Below, piece after piece: positions 34,445 through 43,027 of a stretch of 64,000 nucleotides of DNA. The stretch spans positions 744,001 to 808,000 of the forward strand of contig CAWAMN010000002.1 of NCBI GenBank assembly GCA_963783235.1, written 5' to 3'. The stretch's first letter is position 1. Each line of letters starts with the position of its first letter. This stretch comes from Thiohalomonas sp963783235 (GTDB taxonomy: Bacteria; Pseudomonadota; Gammaproteobacteria; Thiohalomonadales; Thiohalomonadaceae). The position numbers and the translations under genes were made by a program. The notes under the pieces are model-generated. The model saw nothing but the letters and a program-made list of their open reading frames with translations. It was not told the DNA's origin and made no database searches.

Positions 34445-35038
34445 ATGGCCGAGCGTCGGGCCGGTGTCCGTCGAGAGACGCTGGAGACCCAGATCGAGGT
34501 AAACGTCAACTTGGACGGCCGCGGAGATGGCCGTTTCGAGACGGGCGTGCCTTTTCTCGAGCACATGCTGGACCAGGTGGCACGTCACGGTCTTATCGAC
34601 TTGACCGTCAACGCCCGGGGCGATCTGCACATCGATGCCCACCACACGGTCGAAGACATCGGCATCAGCCTGGGTCAGGCGTTCGCCGAAGCGGTGGGTG
34701 ACAAAAAGGGGATCCGCCGCTACGGACACGCCTATGTCCCGCTGGACGAAGCCCTCTCCCGCGTAGTCATCGACTTCTCCGGCCGTCCCGGGCTGGAGCT
34801 GCATGTCGATTTCCCCCGGGAGCGCATCGGCGATTTCGATACCGAACTGTTCGGCGAATTCTTCCGCGGCTTCGTAAACAACGCGAAAGTGACGCTGCAC
34901 ATCGACTGCCTGCGCGGCGACAACGCCCACCACATAGCCGAAACCGTGTTCAAGGCTTTCGGTCGGGCCCTGCGTATGGCGATCGAGCCGGATCCGCGCA
35001 TGGCGGGCGTTATGCCGTCGACCAAGGGCAGCCTGTAA
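34445..35038 (+). CDS. hisB: Imidazoleglycerol-phosphate dehydratase
   Basis: 197 residues, monofunctional (no HisB phosphatase half). Metal-binding motifs: FLEHMLDQVARHG, DAHHTVEDIGI, FFRGFVNNA and GDNAHHIAE. Sixth step of histidine synthesis. GGAGG lies seven bases before this ATG. It heads hisB-hisH-hisA-hisF-hisI-hisE and is divergent from fnr. Confidence 0.96.
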   Translation: MAERRAGVRRETLETQIEVNVNLDGRGDGRFETGVPFLEHMLDQVARHGLIDLTVNARGDLHIDAHHTVEDIGISLGQAFAEAVGDKKGIRRYGHAYVPLDEALSRVVIDFSGRPGLELHVDFPRERIGDFDTELFGEFFRGFVNNAKVTLHIDCLRGDNAHHIAETVFKAFGRALRMAIEPDPRMAGVMPSTKGSL

Positions 35039-35051
35039 CCGGACCGAACTG

Positions 35052-35699
35052 ATGAACACTGTTGCTGTTATCGATTACGGCATGGGTAACCTGCATTCGG
35101 TCGCCAAGGCCCTGGAACATACCGGAGCCGCCGACCGCATCGTGGTAACGCCTGATGCCGAAGCCATTCTGAAGGCCGATCGCGTGGTCCTGCCCGGAGT
35201 CGGAGCCATTCGTGACTGCATGGCCGAGATCCGCCGTCTCGGCATCGATGAGGTCGTGCGCGAGGTGATCCGCACCAAGCCGCTGCTCGGGGTCTGCGTA
35301 GGGATGCAGGCCTTGATGGACGAAAGTGCCGAGAACGGCGGGACTCCCTGTCTGGGGGTGTTCCCCGGGCGTGTCGAGTGGTTTGGCGATGAACTGACCG
35401 ATGCAAAAACCGGCGCCCGCCTCAAGGTACCTCACATGGGCTGGAACCAGGTTCGTCAGGAGTGCTCGCACCCTTTGTGGGAAGGCATCGATCAGGACGA
35501 GCGCTTTTACTTCGTTCACAGCTACTATGTTGAACCGGCTGTCCCGGAGCTGACCATGGCCACCACGACCCACGGCCGTACTTTCACGGCTGCCGTCGGC
35601 CGCGATAACGTGTTTGCCGTCCAGTTCCACCCCGAGAAGAGCCAGCACGCCGGCCTGCAGCTCTATGCGAACTTCCTGAGATGGAGTGGCGAAACTTAG
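35052..35699 (+). CDS. hisH: Imidazole glycerol phosphate synthase, glutaminase subunit
   Basis: 215 residues, class I amidotransferase. Nucleophile Cys in LLGVCVGMQALMD, and the His-Glu pair in VQFHPEKSQHAG. The start has IDYGMGNLHSV. It delivers ammonia to HisF through the complex. It begins 13 bases after hisB. Confidence 0.96.
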   Translation: MNTVAVIDYGMGNLHSVAKALEHTGAADRIVVTPDAEAILKADRVVLPGVGAIRDCMAEIRRLGIDEVVREVIRTKPLLGVCVGMQALMDESAENGGTPCLGVFPGRVEWFGDELTDAKTGARLKVPHMGWNQVRQECSHPLWEGIDQDERFYFVHSYYVEPAVPELTMATTTHGRTFTAAVGRDNVFAVQFHPEKSQHAGLQLYANFLRWSGET

Positions 35700-35842
35700 C
35701 GGCCCGTCGAACATTGCCGTATCCCGGTTGGAAGGGCATGTCGCTACCCCCCCTGCCCGTTCTGCGGCGTCAGGTTGGATGGGCAAATCGCAGCGTGCCC
35801 ATTACTATCGCACTTCTTTACTGATGTAGAGGAAAGGAAAAG

Positions 35843-36586
35843 ATGTTGCTGATCCCCGCCATCGATCTGAAAGATGGCAAGTGTGTCCGTCTGCGGCAGG
35901 GCCGTATGGAAGACTCGACGGTATTTTCCGATGACCCGGTGGCCATGGCCGGACGCTGGGTGAAGGCGGGCGCGCGCCGGCTGCATCTGGTGGATCTGAA
36001 CGGCGCCTTCGACGGCAAGCCGGTAAACGGCGATGTCATCCGCGCCATTGCCGAGGCCTATCCCGACGTACCCATTCAGGTGGGCGGCGGGATCCGGGAC
36101 GAAGAGACGGTCGAAGGCTATCTGGATGCCGGGGTGCAGTACGTCATTATCGGCACCAAAGCGGTCAGCGCGCCGCACTTCATCAACGACCTCTGCATGG
36201 AATACCCAGGGCACGTCATCGTCGGCCTCGATGCCAAAGAGGGCAAGGTCGCTATCGATGGCTGGTCGAAGCTCTCCAAACACGACGTGGTCGACCTGGC
36301 CAAGAAGTTCGAAGATGACGGGGTCGAGGCCATCATTTATACCGACATCGGCCGCGACGGCATGATGACCGGCGTCAATGTGGATGCCACGGTGAAACTG
36401 GCCCGATCGATTTCCATACCGGTGATCGCCTCGGGCGGCATCACTAACCTGGACGACGTGCGGTCCCTGTGCCAGGTGACCGGCGAGGGTATCACCGGCG
36501 CCATCACAGGCCGCGCCATCTACGAAGGCAGCCTCGACTTCGCCGAAGGCCAGAAGCTGGCAGACGAACTGACAGAAAAAGATTGA
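35843..36586 (+). CDS. hisA: Phosphoribosylformimino-AICAR-phosphate isomerase
   Basis: 247 residues, (beta-alpha)8 barrel. Phosphate and catalytic motifs: LIPAIDLKDGKCVRL (catalytic Asp), VQVGGGIRDEE-like IQVGGGIR, and YTDIGRDGMMTG, VIASGGI. Its stop codon overlaps the start of a CACGGGG-type palindrome that separates it from hisF. Confidence 0.96.
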   Translation: MLLIPAIDLKDGKCVRLRQGRMEDSTVFSDDPVAMAGRWVKAGARRLHLVDLNGAFDGKPVNGDVIRAIAEAYPDVPIQVGGGIRDEETVEGYLDAGVQYVIIGTKAVSAPHFINDLCMEYPGHVIVGLDAKEGKVAIDGWSKLSKHDVVDLAKKFEDDGVEAIIYTDIGRDGMMTGVNVDATVKLARSISIPVIASGGITNLDDVRSLCQVTGEGITGAITGRAIYEGSLDFAEGQKLADELTEKD

Positions 36587-36658
36587 ACCACGGGGGGACA
36601 CGGGGCGCACGGGGAAAACCCTTTTTAAACCCCGTGTCCCCCGTGCTCCCCGTGGTTT
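36586..36658. repeat. CACGGGG-type inverted repeat, copy 7 (compact hairpin)
   Basis: The tightest copy: AACCACGGGGGGACACGGGG and CGCACGGGG, a short AAAACCCTTTTTAAA loop, then CCCCGTGTCCCCCGTG and CTCCCCGTGGTT. Almost perfect pairing over about 28 bases. It lies inside the his operon, so it must be transcribed. Confidence 0.9.
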
Positions 36659-36675
36659 AATGGGTGTTTGAATTT

Positions 36676-37449
36676 ATGGCTCTAGCGAAACGAATTATTC
36701 CCTGTCTCGATGTGGACGCCGGCCGAGTGGTCAAGGGCGTGCAGTTCGTCGACATCCGCGACGCCGGCGACCCGGTGGAGGTGGCGCGCCGCTACGACGA
36801 ACAGGGCGCGGACGAAATCACATTCCTGGACATCACCGCCTCGTCGGACGAGCGGGAGACCATGGTGCATGTCGTCGAGGAGGTCGCCGGGCAGGTCTTC
36901 ATCCCGCTGACCGTCGGCGGCGGTATCCGCAAGAGCGAGGATATCCGTCGGATGCTGAACGCCGGGGCGGATAAGGTCGCCATCAATACGGCGGCGGTGT
37001 TTAACCCGGAATTCGTCAAGGAGGCGGCCGAGCGTTTCGGTTCCCAGTGCATTGTGGTCGCTATCGACGCCAAGCGGGTCAGCGCCGAAGGTGAGCCGTC
37101 CAAATGGGAAATCTTCACCCATGGCGGTCGCAAACCCACCGGGATCGACGCCGTGGAATGGGCCCGCAAAATGGTCGATTTCGGGGCGGGCGAAATCCTG
37201 CTGACCAGCATGGACCGTGACGGTACGAAAAGCGGCTTCGACCTGGAACTGACCCGGGCCGTATCCGACGCGGTTCACGTGCCGGTCATCGCCTCCGGTG
37301 GCGTGGGCAAGTTGCAGCACCTGACCGAGGGCGTCGGCGAAGGCCATGCCGAAGCGGTGCTGGCGGCCAGCATCTTCCACTTCGGCGAATACACTATCGA
37401 AGAGGCCAAACGCCACATGGCCGCGGCCGGCATCGAAGTGCGACTCTAA
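36676..37449 (+). CDS. hisF: Imidazole glycerol phosphate synthase, cyclase subunit
   Basis: 257 residues, barrel enzyme. It opens LAKRIIPCLDVDAGRVVKGV (catalytic Asp) and has LTVGGGIR, ITSMDRDGTKSGFD-like LLTSMDRDGT (second Asp) and VIASGGVG. It makes IGP and AICAR with HisH. The start at the second Met is the family start. Confidence 0.96.
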   Translation: MALAKRIIPCLDVDAGRVVKGVQFVDIRDAGDPVEVARRYDEQGADEITFLDITASSDERETMVHVVEEVAGQVFIPLTVGGGIRKSEDIRRMLNAGADKVAINTAAVFNPEFVKEAAERFGSQCIVVAIDAKRVSAEGEPSKWEIFTHGGRKPTGIDAVEWARKMVDFGAGEILLTSMDRDGTKSGFDLELTRAVSDAVHVPVIASGGVGKLQHLTEGVGEGHAEAVLAASIFHFGEYTIEEAKRHMAAAGIEVRL

Positions 37450-37455
37450 GAGCAG

Positions 37456-37571
37456 ATACGAGGGACTAGGAGCGAGGTGCGAGGGGTGGAGTGCGCTGTG
37501 CGCACAGCTGATCGAATGGACCGAGCGTAGCGAGCGCTTGCCCTAGAATCTCGAATCTCGCCTCTCGTACC
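37456..37571. repeat. Inverted repeat with ACGAGG-type words between hisF and hisI
   Basis: Left arm TACGAGGGACTAGGAGCGAG then GTGCGAGGGG; right arm CTAGAATCTCGAATCTCG then CCTCTCGTACC. It has the same design as the CACGGGG family (tandem short words, inverted downstream) but different words. Centre holds CCGAGCGTAGCGAGCG. Confidence 0.7.
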
Positions 37572-37602
37572 TGGTGAGTCGAAGCCTCCGGATTTAAGGC
37601 CT

Positions 37603-37983
37603 ATGAATTGGTTGGATGAAATCAAGTGGAACGAGGACGGGCTGGTGCCCGCGATCGCCCAGGACCATGAGACGGGGCGGGTGATGATGGTCGCCTGGAT
37701 GAACCGCGAGGCGCTGGAGCGGACGGCGGCCGAAGGACGCGCCGTCTACTGGTCCCGCTCCCGCAAGAAACTGTGGCCCAAGGGCGAGGAGTCCGGCCAC
37801 GTTCAACAGGTGAAGAGCCTCCGCACCGACTGCGACGCCGATGTCGTACTGCTCGCCATAGAACAGATCGGGGGCATCGCCTGTCATACCGGCCGCGAAA
37901 GCTGTTTCTACCGGGAGCTTCGCGACGGTGAATGGGCTGCGGTGGAGCCTGTTCTCAAAGACCCCAAAGCCATCTACGGTTAA
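37603..37983 (+). CDS. hisI: Phosphoribosyl-AMP cyclohydrolase
   Basis: 126 residues. Zinc and Mg ligands are in VYWSRSRKKLWPKGEESGH and DCDADVVLL, GGIACHTGRESCFYR. Third step of histidine synthesis. Here it is separate from hisE rather than fused as in E. coli. The next gene starts two bases after its stop. Confidence 0.96.
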   Translation: MNWLDEIKWNEDGLVPAIAQDHETGRVMMVAWMNREALERTAAEGRAVYWSRSRKKLWPKGEESGHVQQVKSLRTDCDADVVLLAIEQIGGIACHTGRESCFYRELRDGEWAAVEPVLKDPKAIYG

Positions 37984-37985
37984 CC

Positions 37986-38303
37986 ATGAGCGACGTACTG
38001 GAACAATTATCCCAAGTCCTGGAGGAGCGTAAGGGCGCTGATCCGGACAAGTCCTATGTAGCCAAACTCTATGCCAAGGGCCTTGACACCATTCTCAAAA
38101 AGGTGGGAGAAGAAGCCACCGAGACGGTAATTGCGGCCAAAGGCGGCAAAAAGGAAGAGATCATCTACGAAACCGCCGATCTGTGGTTCCACAGCCTGGT
38201 GATGCTCAAGCATCTTGGGCTCGAACCGGAAGAGGTGCTCATGGAACTGAAGCGGCGATTCGGACTTTCGGGACTGGAAGAGAAACGAAACCGGGGGGAG
38301 TGA
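37986..38303 (+). CDS. hisE: Phosphoribosyl-ATP pyrophosphatase
   Basis: 105 residues, MazG-like fold: LYAKGLDTILKKVGEEATET carries the metal-binding Glu residues, and EEIIYETADLWFHSLVML completes the site. Second step of histidine synthesis. Its stop overlaps the start of the HIT gene (TGATG). Confidence 0.95.
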   Translation: MSDVLEQLSQVLEERKGADPDKSYVAKLYAKGLDTILKKVGEEATETVIAAKGGKKEEIIYETADLWFHSLVMLKHLGLEPEEVLMELKRRFGLSGLEEKRNRGE

Positions 38304-38638
38304 TGACCGATTGCATCTTTTGCAAAATTATCGCTGGAGAAATACCTTCGGACAGGGTCCACGAGGACGATCAGGTGGTAGTATTCCGGGACGTCAATCC
38401 AAAAGCCCGGGTTCACCTGCTGGCCGTACCGCGAGAGCATATTGCCAGTCTCGAAGAACTCGGGCCGGAACACGATGGTCTTATGGGACACATGCTTCGT
38501 CTTCTGCCGAGCTTGGCCCGGCAGGAGGGACTGAAGGACGGTTTCCGGACCATCATCAATACCGGCAGAGGGGGTGGACAGGAGGTTTTCCACCTGCACG
38601 TACACCTTCTCGGGGGCGAGGATCTACCGGGTTTCTGA
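38303..38638 (+). CDS. HIT family protein (HinT-like)
   Basis: 111 residues. N-terminal DCIFCKIIAGEIPSDRV with the zinc-type C-x-x-C, and the histidine triad VFHLHVHLLGG. HinT enzymes cleave purine nucleoside phosphoramidates. It is coupled to hisE by a TGATG overlap and precedes tatA; this his-HIT-tat order recurs in proteobacteria. Confidence 0.94.
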   Translation: MTDCIFCKIIAGEIPSDRVHEDDQVVVFRDVNPKARVHLLAVPREHIASLEELGPEHDGLMGHMLRLLPSLARQEGLKDGFRTIINTGRGGGQEVFHLHVHLLGGEDLPGF

Positions 38639-38690
38639 TTGGAAAGCGGTGGCGGCACGGCTTTCAAACAACTGATGTGGAGCAAAGACA

Positions 38691-38939
38691 ATGGGTTTCG
38701 GTGGTATTAGCATCTGGCAACTTCTGATCGTTCTGGCGATTGTCATCCTGCTTTTTGGCACCAAAAAGCTGCGCAACGTCGGCGGCGACCTGGGCGGAGC
38801 GCTCAAGAGCTTCAAAAAGGCCATGAAAGATGGCGAGAAGGGAGACGAGTCCCAAAGACCGAGCGAAGCCCAGCTGGAGAAAAACGAGCAGGGCGACGTC
38901 ATCGAAGGCGAGGCCACCCGCGAGAAGGACAAGGCCTGA
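38691..38939 (+). CDS. tatA: Twin-arginine translocase TatA
   Basis: 82 residues: N-terminal membrane helix (ISIWQLLIVLAIVILLFGTK), then the amphipathic helix LRNVGGDLGGALKSFKKAM with the FGTKKL hinge, then a charged tail. It forms the Tat pore with TatB and TatC. It would export folded redox proteins. Confidence 0.95.
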   Translation: MGFGGISIWQLLIVLAIVILLFGTKKLRNVGGDLGGALKSFKKAMKDGEKGDESQRPSEAQLEKNEQGDVIEGEATREKDKA

Positions 38940-38963
38940 TTGGCCGCTGACTGACTACCCGCC

Positions 38964-39347
38964 ATGTTCGACATCGGATTCTGGGAGATGGCCCTTATCG
39001 GGGTCGTCGCCTTACTGGTTATAGGCCCCGAACGCCTGCCCGGGCTCGCCCGCACGGCCGGGATTTGGCTCGGCAAGGGACGCCGTTTCGTCAGCAGCGT
39101 GAAGGCGGACGTCGAGCGGGAAATCCGTGCCGATGAGCTCAAGCGGGTAATGAAGGAACAGGCGGAAAGCAGCGGACTCCACGAGATTGTCGAGGAAACC
39201 CGCTCGAGCGTAAAGGAGACGCGCGAAGAGCTGGACGCCACCCGCAACGAAGTGGAAGGAGGCTCCCCCCCGGAGAGCGAAACCTCCCCCCAAGACGAAA
39301 CACCGGACTCCTCCGACAGCGACTCCCGCGGCAGCAATGACCGATAA
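38964..39347 (+). CDS. tatB: Twin-arginine translocase TatB
   Basis: 127 residues: MFDIGFWEMALIGVVALLVI, then GPERLPGLART, the TatB hinge, and a long charged helix with a Ser/Pro/Glu-rich end. It binds TatC at the signal-peptide receptor. Its end overlaps tatC by 11 bases. Confidence 0.95.
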   Translation: MFDIGFWEMALIGVVALLVIGPERLPGLARTAGIWLGKGRRFVSSVKADVEREIRADELKRVMKEQAESSGLHEIVEETRSSVKETREELDATRNEVEGGSPPESETSPQDETPDSSDSDSRGSNDR

Positions 39348-40245
39348 CCGAACCGACGACACCACCGTCAATGTTGAGCAGCCGTTCGTCTCGCATCTTC
39401 TGGAATTGCGAGACCGGCTGATACGCGTAGTGGTGGTCGTGTTGGTGGTGTTTCTCGGCCTCTTCTATTTCGCCCCCGAGCTCTACACCATGACCGCCCG
39501 CCCGCTGCTCGAACAGCTGCCGGAAGGCTCCCGAATGATTTCCGTGAAGCCGCACGGAACCTTCTGGTCGCAGATGAAGCTGGCTCTGATCATCGCCGTT
39601 TACGTGGGCATGCCCTTCATCCTGTATCAGATCTGGGCCTTTATCGCACCCGGGCTATACCGGCATGAAAAGCGGCTGGCGGTCCCGCTGCTCGCCTCGA
39701 GCACAGTGCTCTTCTACCTGGGCATGGTGTTCGCGTACTACGTCGTCTTCCCGCTGATGTTCGGCTTCTTCGTATCGGTCGCCCCCGAAGGGGTCGAGGT
39801 GGCCACGGACGTCAACGAATACCTCGACTTCGTCCTGAAAATCTTTTTTGCCTTTGGAATTGCCTTCGAGGTCCCGATCGCGACCATCCTTTTGGTGTGG
39901 GCGGGATTCACCACGCCCGAAAGCCTCCGGGAAAAAAGGCCCTATATCATCCTGGGGGCCTTCGTCGTCGGGATGCTTCTCACGCCGCCGGATCTGATCT
40001 CGCAAACGCTCCTGGCGGTACCGATGTGGCTGCTTTTTGAAGTGGGCGTTTTCTTCGCGGCCCGTTTTGCCCCGGGCGATTCGGCCGACGAGAGCGATGA
40101 GGAAGCCGACGATCTCGACAGTGAGGAGGCGATGGAGGCCGCCCTCGACCGCTACGCCTATGACGAAGAGGCGCTAAATGAAGAAGAGCGGGCTTCGGGC
40201 GCTTCGGATGCGAATGAGAGCCGCGACCGGAAAGAAGACGAGTAA
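39337..40245 (+). CDS. tatC: Twin-arginine translocase TatC
   Basis: 302 residues. Six helices with the N-terminal motif FVSHLLELRDRLIR, the loop FWSQMKLALIIAVYVGMPF and IWAFIAPGLYRHEKR. The last 55 residues form a highly acidic cytoplasmic tail (SDEEADDLDSEEAMEAAL), longer than in E. coli. TatC recognises the twin-arginine signal. Confidence 0.95.
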   Translation: MTDNRTDDTTVNVEQPFVSHLLELRDRLIRVVVVVLVVFLGLFYFAPELYTMTARPLLEQLPEGSRMISVKPHGTFWSQMKLALIIAVYVGMPFILYQIWAFIAPGLYRHEKRLAVPLLASSTVLFYLGMVFAYYVVFPLMFGFFVSVAPEGVEVATDVNEYLDFVLKIFFAFGIAFEVPIATILLVWAGFTTPESLREKRPYIILGAFVVGMLLTPPDLISQTLLAVPMWLLFEVGVFFAARFAPGDSADESDEEADDLDSEEAMEAALDRYAYDEEALNEEERASGASDANESRDRKEDE

Positions 40246-40432
40246 AACCCCGGCGGGCCGTACCCGTTCACTGCCCGCCCCCTCCACCGGAAATCACGAG
40301 CCCAGGGACTGGGCGCGCTTTTATCTGCCAACCGACCCAAGGTCGTGATTCGCCAAGGGTCTCCGGGCGCTCCTGGCTGAGCGCAGCGGGTGCAGCTGCC
40401 ATTCAGCGGCCGTTTCGCGTTACCATATCGCT

Positions 40433-40651
40433 ATGGAAGTCATCTACACACTGCTCCCGGGAATGCTCATCATCGGCCTGATTATGGTCGGCGTGCTGAT
40501 CTGGGCTATTAAGCGCGGTCAGTATGACGATCTGGAGGGAGACGCGAACCGCATTCTTATGGACGATGACGATCCGCTGATTCCGGGGAAGAACAAACCG
40601 GGAAAAAGGAAAAAGACCCGCCCGGATTTGAACGGCCCGGACGCGGATTGA
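40433..40651 (+). CDS. ccoS: cbb3 oxidase assembly protein CcoS
   Basis: 72 residues: one helix (about 6-26), then AIKRGQYDDLEGDANRILMD, the CcoS signature, and a charged tail. Needed for haem/copper insertion into CcoN. It is apart from ccoGHI, which is unusual since it often follows ccoI. The 190-bp gap before it holds only a weak GC hairpin (GGCGGGC/GCCCGCC near 40252). Confidence 0.93.
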   Translation: MEVIYTLLPGMLIIGLIMVGVLIWAIKRGQYDDLEGDANRILMDDDDPLIPGKNKPGKRKKTRPDLNGPDAD

Positions 40652-40677
40652 AGGCGGGGCAAACGGCTTTGGCCACG

Positions 40678-41145
40678 ATGCAGAAACCATCCATCGCGGC
40701 ATTGCTCTTGGCGGCCATCGTGATCGGGGCACTGCTTTGGCAGAACATGCGCCTGACCGGGGCGCTCGAACAGGGTGCAGAGCATCTCGCCGAGATCGAA
40801 CAGCAATTGGCCAATCGGTCAATTACGCCCCCGCCTGAGGAAGCGAAGGTCGACAAGGCTCCACTTCTGACCCCTCCTGAACGGCGCCAGCTCCGCCGGG
40901 CAGGACTCGGCGAGCCGGAGATCGATTTGCGTGCCTCGCTGATGAGCCGGCCCGATTTGATCTCAAGCAAAGGCGTGCTGGGCGGTCGCATGGGCTTTCA
41001 TGACCCGGACCAAATCCACATTCTTTCCGACCGCTGGGTGCTGGCCGGCTTCGATGATGGCCATCGTGCGGGAAAATTGCTGCTGGAGTACCGGGTTTCC
41101 AAAGGGCAAATCGACTGGAAAGTGCTCGGAGAGATGATTCTTTGA
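40678..41145 (+). CDS. Conserved hypothetical protein with N-terminal membrane anchor
   Basis: 155 residues. A hydrophobic segment (about 5-22) and a coiled-coil-like part (RLTGALEQGAEHLAEIEQQL) are followed by a soluble domain with SSKGVLGGRMGFHDPDQIHI, DRWVLAGFDDGHRAGKLLLE and a Trp near the end. No family recognised. An upstream TTG that overlaps the ccoS stop would add ten residues. It may be cotranscribed with ccoS. Confidence 0.75.
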   Translation: MQKPSIAALLLAAIVIGALLWQNMRLTGALEQGAEHLAEIEQQLANRSITPPPEEAKVDKAPLLTPPERRQLRRAGLGEPEIDLRASLMSRPDLISSKGVLGGRMGFHDPDQIHILSDRWVLAGFDDGHRAGKLLLEYRVSKGQIDWKVLGEMIL

Positions 41146-41488
41146 GTGTGCCAAGAGCCCCCAGGCATCGCACTCCCTTCTGCTGGAACCTTAACCCGCT
41201 CTTCGCCTAAGCCCCCTTTGCCGTTCAGCACGGAAATAGGTAAAGCGCGTCGCTTGCGTCTGGAAGTCGTCTGCGCGGCGACTTGGACGGGCCAACGCTG
41301 AAGAGCCCGCTCTACCCGCCGACTGAACTTCGCAAATCGCGCGAGCGGTAGCTGTTCACTTTGATACACGGACAGCATTTCCAGATCGGTTAGGCCAGGG
41401 GATGACAAGCCGGGGGGGCCGGTTCTTCGGAGGGGGGGAAGAAAGCGCAAGCCTGTGCTGCAAGGGCGACACGGCGTTTCCCGTGCCT
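41146..41488. other. Intergenic region before the first MITE copy
   Basis: No gene seen in these 343 bases; frames on both strands are short and unfamiliar. Confidence 0.4.
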
Positions 41489-41616
41489 TAGCAGGCTGTT
41501 GAAAAACATCCTCTCCAGAGGGAGAGGGCTGGGGTGAGGGGACTCAATAAAAGGTAAGTTACTGATTTTATCTCCCTCAGGGAGAAGGGACAAAAACCTT
41601 TTTCAACAGCCTGTTA
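41489..41616. repeat. MITE-like element with TAGCAGGCTGTTG ends, copy A
   Basis: 128 bp. Ends TAGCAGGCTGTTGAAAAA and TTTTTCAACAGCCTGTTA. Inside are CTCTCCAGAGGGAGAGGG, GGGGTGAGGGGACTCAATAA and CTCCCTCAGGGAGAAGGGA, all themselves palindromic. The minus-strand gene that follows stops nine bases from its end. Confidence 0.88.
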
Positions 41617-41624
41617 GAGCCTTC

Positions 41625-42290
41625 TTAGGTTGCGCCGCCGGCCAAAGGTCTCACCACTCGGTCGAAATCCACCGGCGGTACGTACTGAAACACCTCTTGT
41701 CCCTTCTCGTCCACGGCAATGTCCAGGCCGAGCTTGGGATAGAGCCAGTGCACTGCGGTCTCTTCCGGCTCCTCGATGCGGCGGGCGGGTTCACCGAAGC
41801 GTTTGAGCAGTAATTCCGGCTCCAGATCGATGCGCGGCAGATAGGTGAGGCTCGCCACGGGCGAGCGGCGGACGTGGCGCAGATCGTCCGGGGCGAGTGT
41901 CACTTTTCGGGTTCCGCTGCCCATGGTGGCAATGCGGATCCCCCGGTTATAGATCCCTTCCCGCTCCTCTTCCGAAAGCCGCATGGCCAGCACGACTTTT
42001 GACTTCAGTCCGCCCATCGTCGCCTGATCGAAATAGGCTTCGATGTCGATCTCCCCTTCGGGTGATCGGAAAAGGCTTACCTCCGCCTCTTCCCCGATGA
42101 GCGACTCGGCATCCGCCAGTGTGCTCTCACCCAGGGTCAGGTCAAAGACCCGAATGCTGCCGTTGACCGGCTCGATCTGCCAGGGCATTCGGCCCGGCCC
42201 TTCAGGCTCATGGCCGGGCAGCACAAAGACGCCGAGCACAATCAGGACCAGGGTACCCAGGAGGACGGAGATGAACATGTGGCGTTCCAT
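41625..42290 (-). CDS. Conserved hypothetical protein, N-terminal signal anchor
   Basis: 221 residues. A hydrophobic anchor (VLLGTLVLIVLGVFVLPG, about 7-24) is followed by a soluble part with FDLTLGESTLADAESLIG, which resembles short conserved segments of periplasmic or anchored proteins, and a C-terminal LYPKLGLDIAVDEKGQEV. I do not recognise the family. Start MERH is chosen; the Met four codons on (MFISV) also has a possible ribosome site. It is encoded 11 bases after a membrane protein gene. Confidence 0.72.
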   Translation of the reverse strand: MERHMFISVLLGTLVLIVLGVFVLPGHEPEGPGRMPWQIEPVNGSIRVFDLTLGESTLADAESLIGEEAEVSLFRSPEGEIDIEAYFDQATMGGLKSKVVLAMRLSEEEREGIYNRGIRIATMGSGTRKVTLAPDDLRHVRRSPVASLTYLPRIDLEPELLLKRFGEPARRIEEPEETAVHWLYPKLGLDIAVDEKGQEVFQYVPPVDFDRVVRPLAGGAT

Positions 42291-42301
42291 AACAGGGTCG
42301 C

Positions 42302-42802
42302 TTAGCCCTCCGCAAGCTTGGCTTCGGGGTTGGGATACCGCTCTTCGAGCCACTTGGGAAGAATGCCCGATCGTGCCTGGGCTACCGCCTCCGACTCCAT
42401 GACGATCAGGGCCAGTACCGTCACCATGGTCGGGAAGATACCGGTCCCTCCAATGGCATAATGCTGCGGACGGAGATCACCACCCGAAGCGATCCAGACG
42501 CCGGTGATCACCAATGCCATCAGCGCCAGCATGAAGACAAAGATCCGGCTGCGCTTGGCGGCGAGTTGCCAGTGGCATTTGACGAACCAAGGATCGACAA
42601 ACCGCGACTTGCGGGCCCTCCAGAGGGTGTAGAACAGCACGGCGGCAGAAATGACCGGCACCACGATGAGGAACTCCTGCAACGAGCTGGCACTTAGAAA
42701 GGCCACGAACAGCAGGATGTGGTTGAAGATCAGATTGATCAGAAACACCTCATGCGGGTGCTTGGCTTTAACGACGTCCTCGTCGGAGACCTCGTAACGC
42801 AT
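42302..42802 (-). CDS. Hypothetical membrane protein, four helices
   Basis: 166 residues. Hydrophobic segments lie at about 22-40, 42-62, 88-108 and 118-137. It opens MRYEVSDEDVVKAKHPHEVF. GGAGGGGG directly before the ATG supports this start. No family recognised; it leads a two-gene unit with the anchored protein downstream. Confidence 0.75.
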   Translation of the reverse strand: MRYEVSDEDVVKAKHPHEVFLINLIFNHILLFVAFLSASSLQEFLIVVPVISAAVLFYTLWRARKSRFVDPWFVKCHWQLAAKRSRIFVFMLALMALVITGVWIASGGDLRPQHYAIGGTGIFPTMVTVLALIVMESEAVAQARSGILPKWLEERYPNPEAKLAEG

Positions 42803-42887
42803 TTCCCCCTCCCGTACCATGGCCGACCGGCCCCCGGAACCGGTCTAAATTATCAGGTCACGGGGGCAAAATCCATATGAAGGGATT

Positions 42888-43021
42888 AACCACGGGGAAT
42901 ACGGGGAGCACGGGGAAAGCCAATGGGGTCGGGTTTAAAAGGGCCTGTTTCTTACCCTCACGACGAGGGACGTTTGCCGTTCGACCTACAAAACCCCGTG
43001 TTCCCCGTGCGCCCCGTGGTT
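42888..43021. repeat. CACGGGG-type inverted repeat, copy 8
   Basis: Left arm AACCACGGGGAATACGGGGA then GCACGGGGA; right arm CCCCGTGTTCCCCGTGCG then CCCCGTGGTT. About 75 bases lie between. It lies just past the dtd stop codon. Confidence 0.88.
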
Positions 43022-43027
43022 CTTCTT

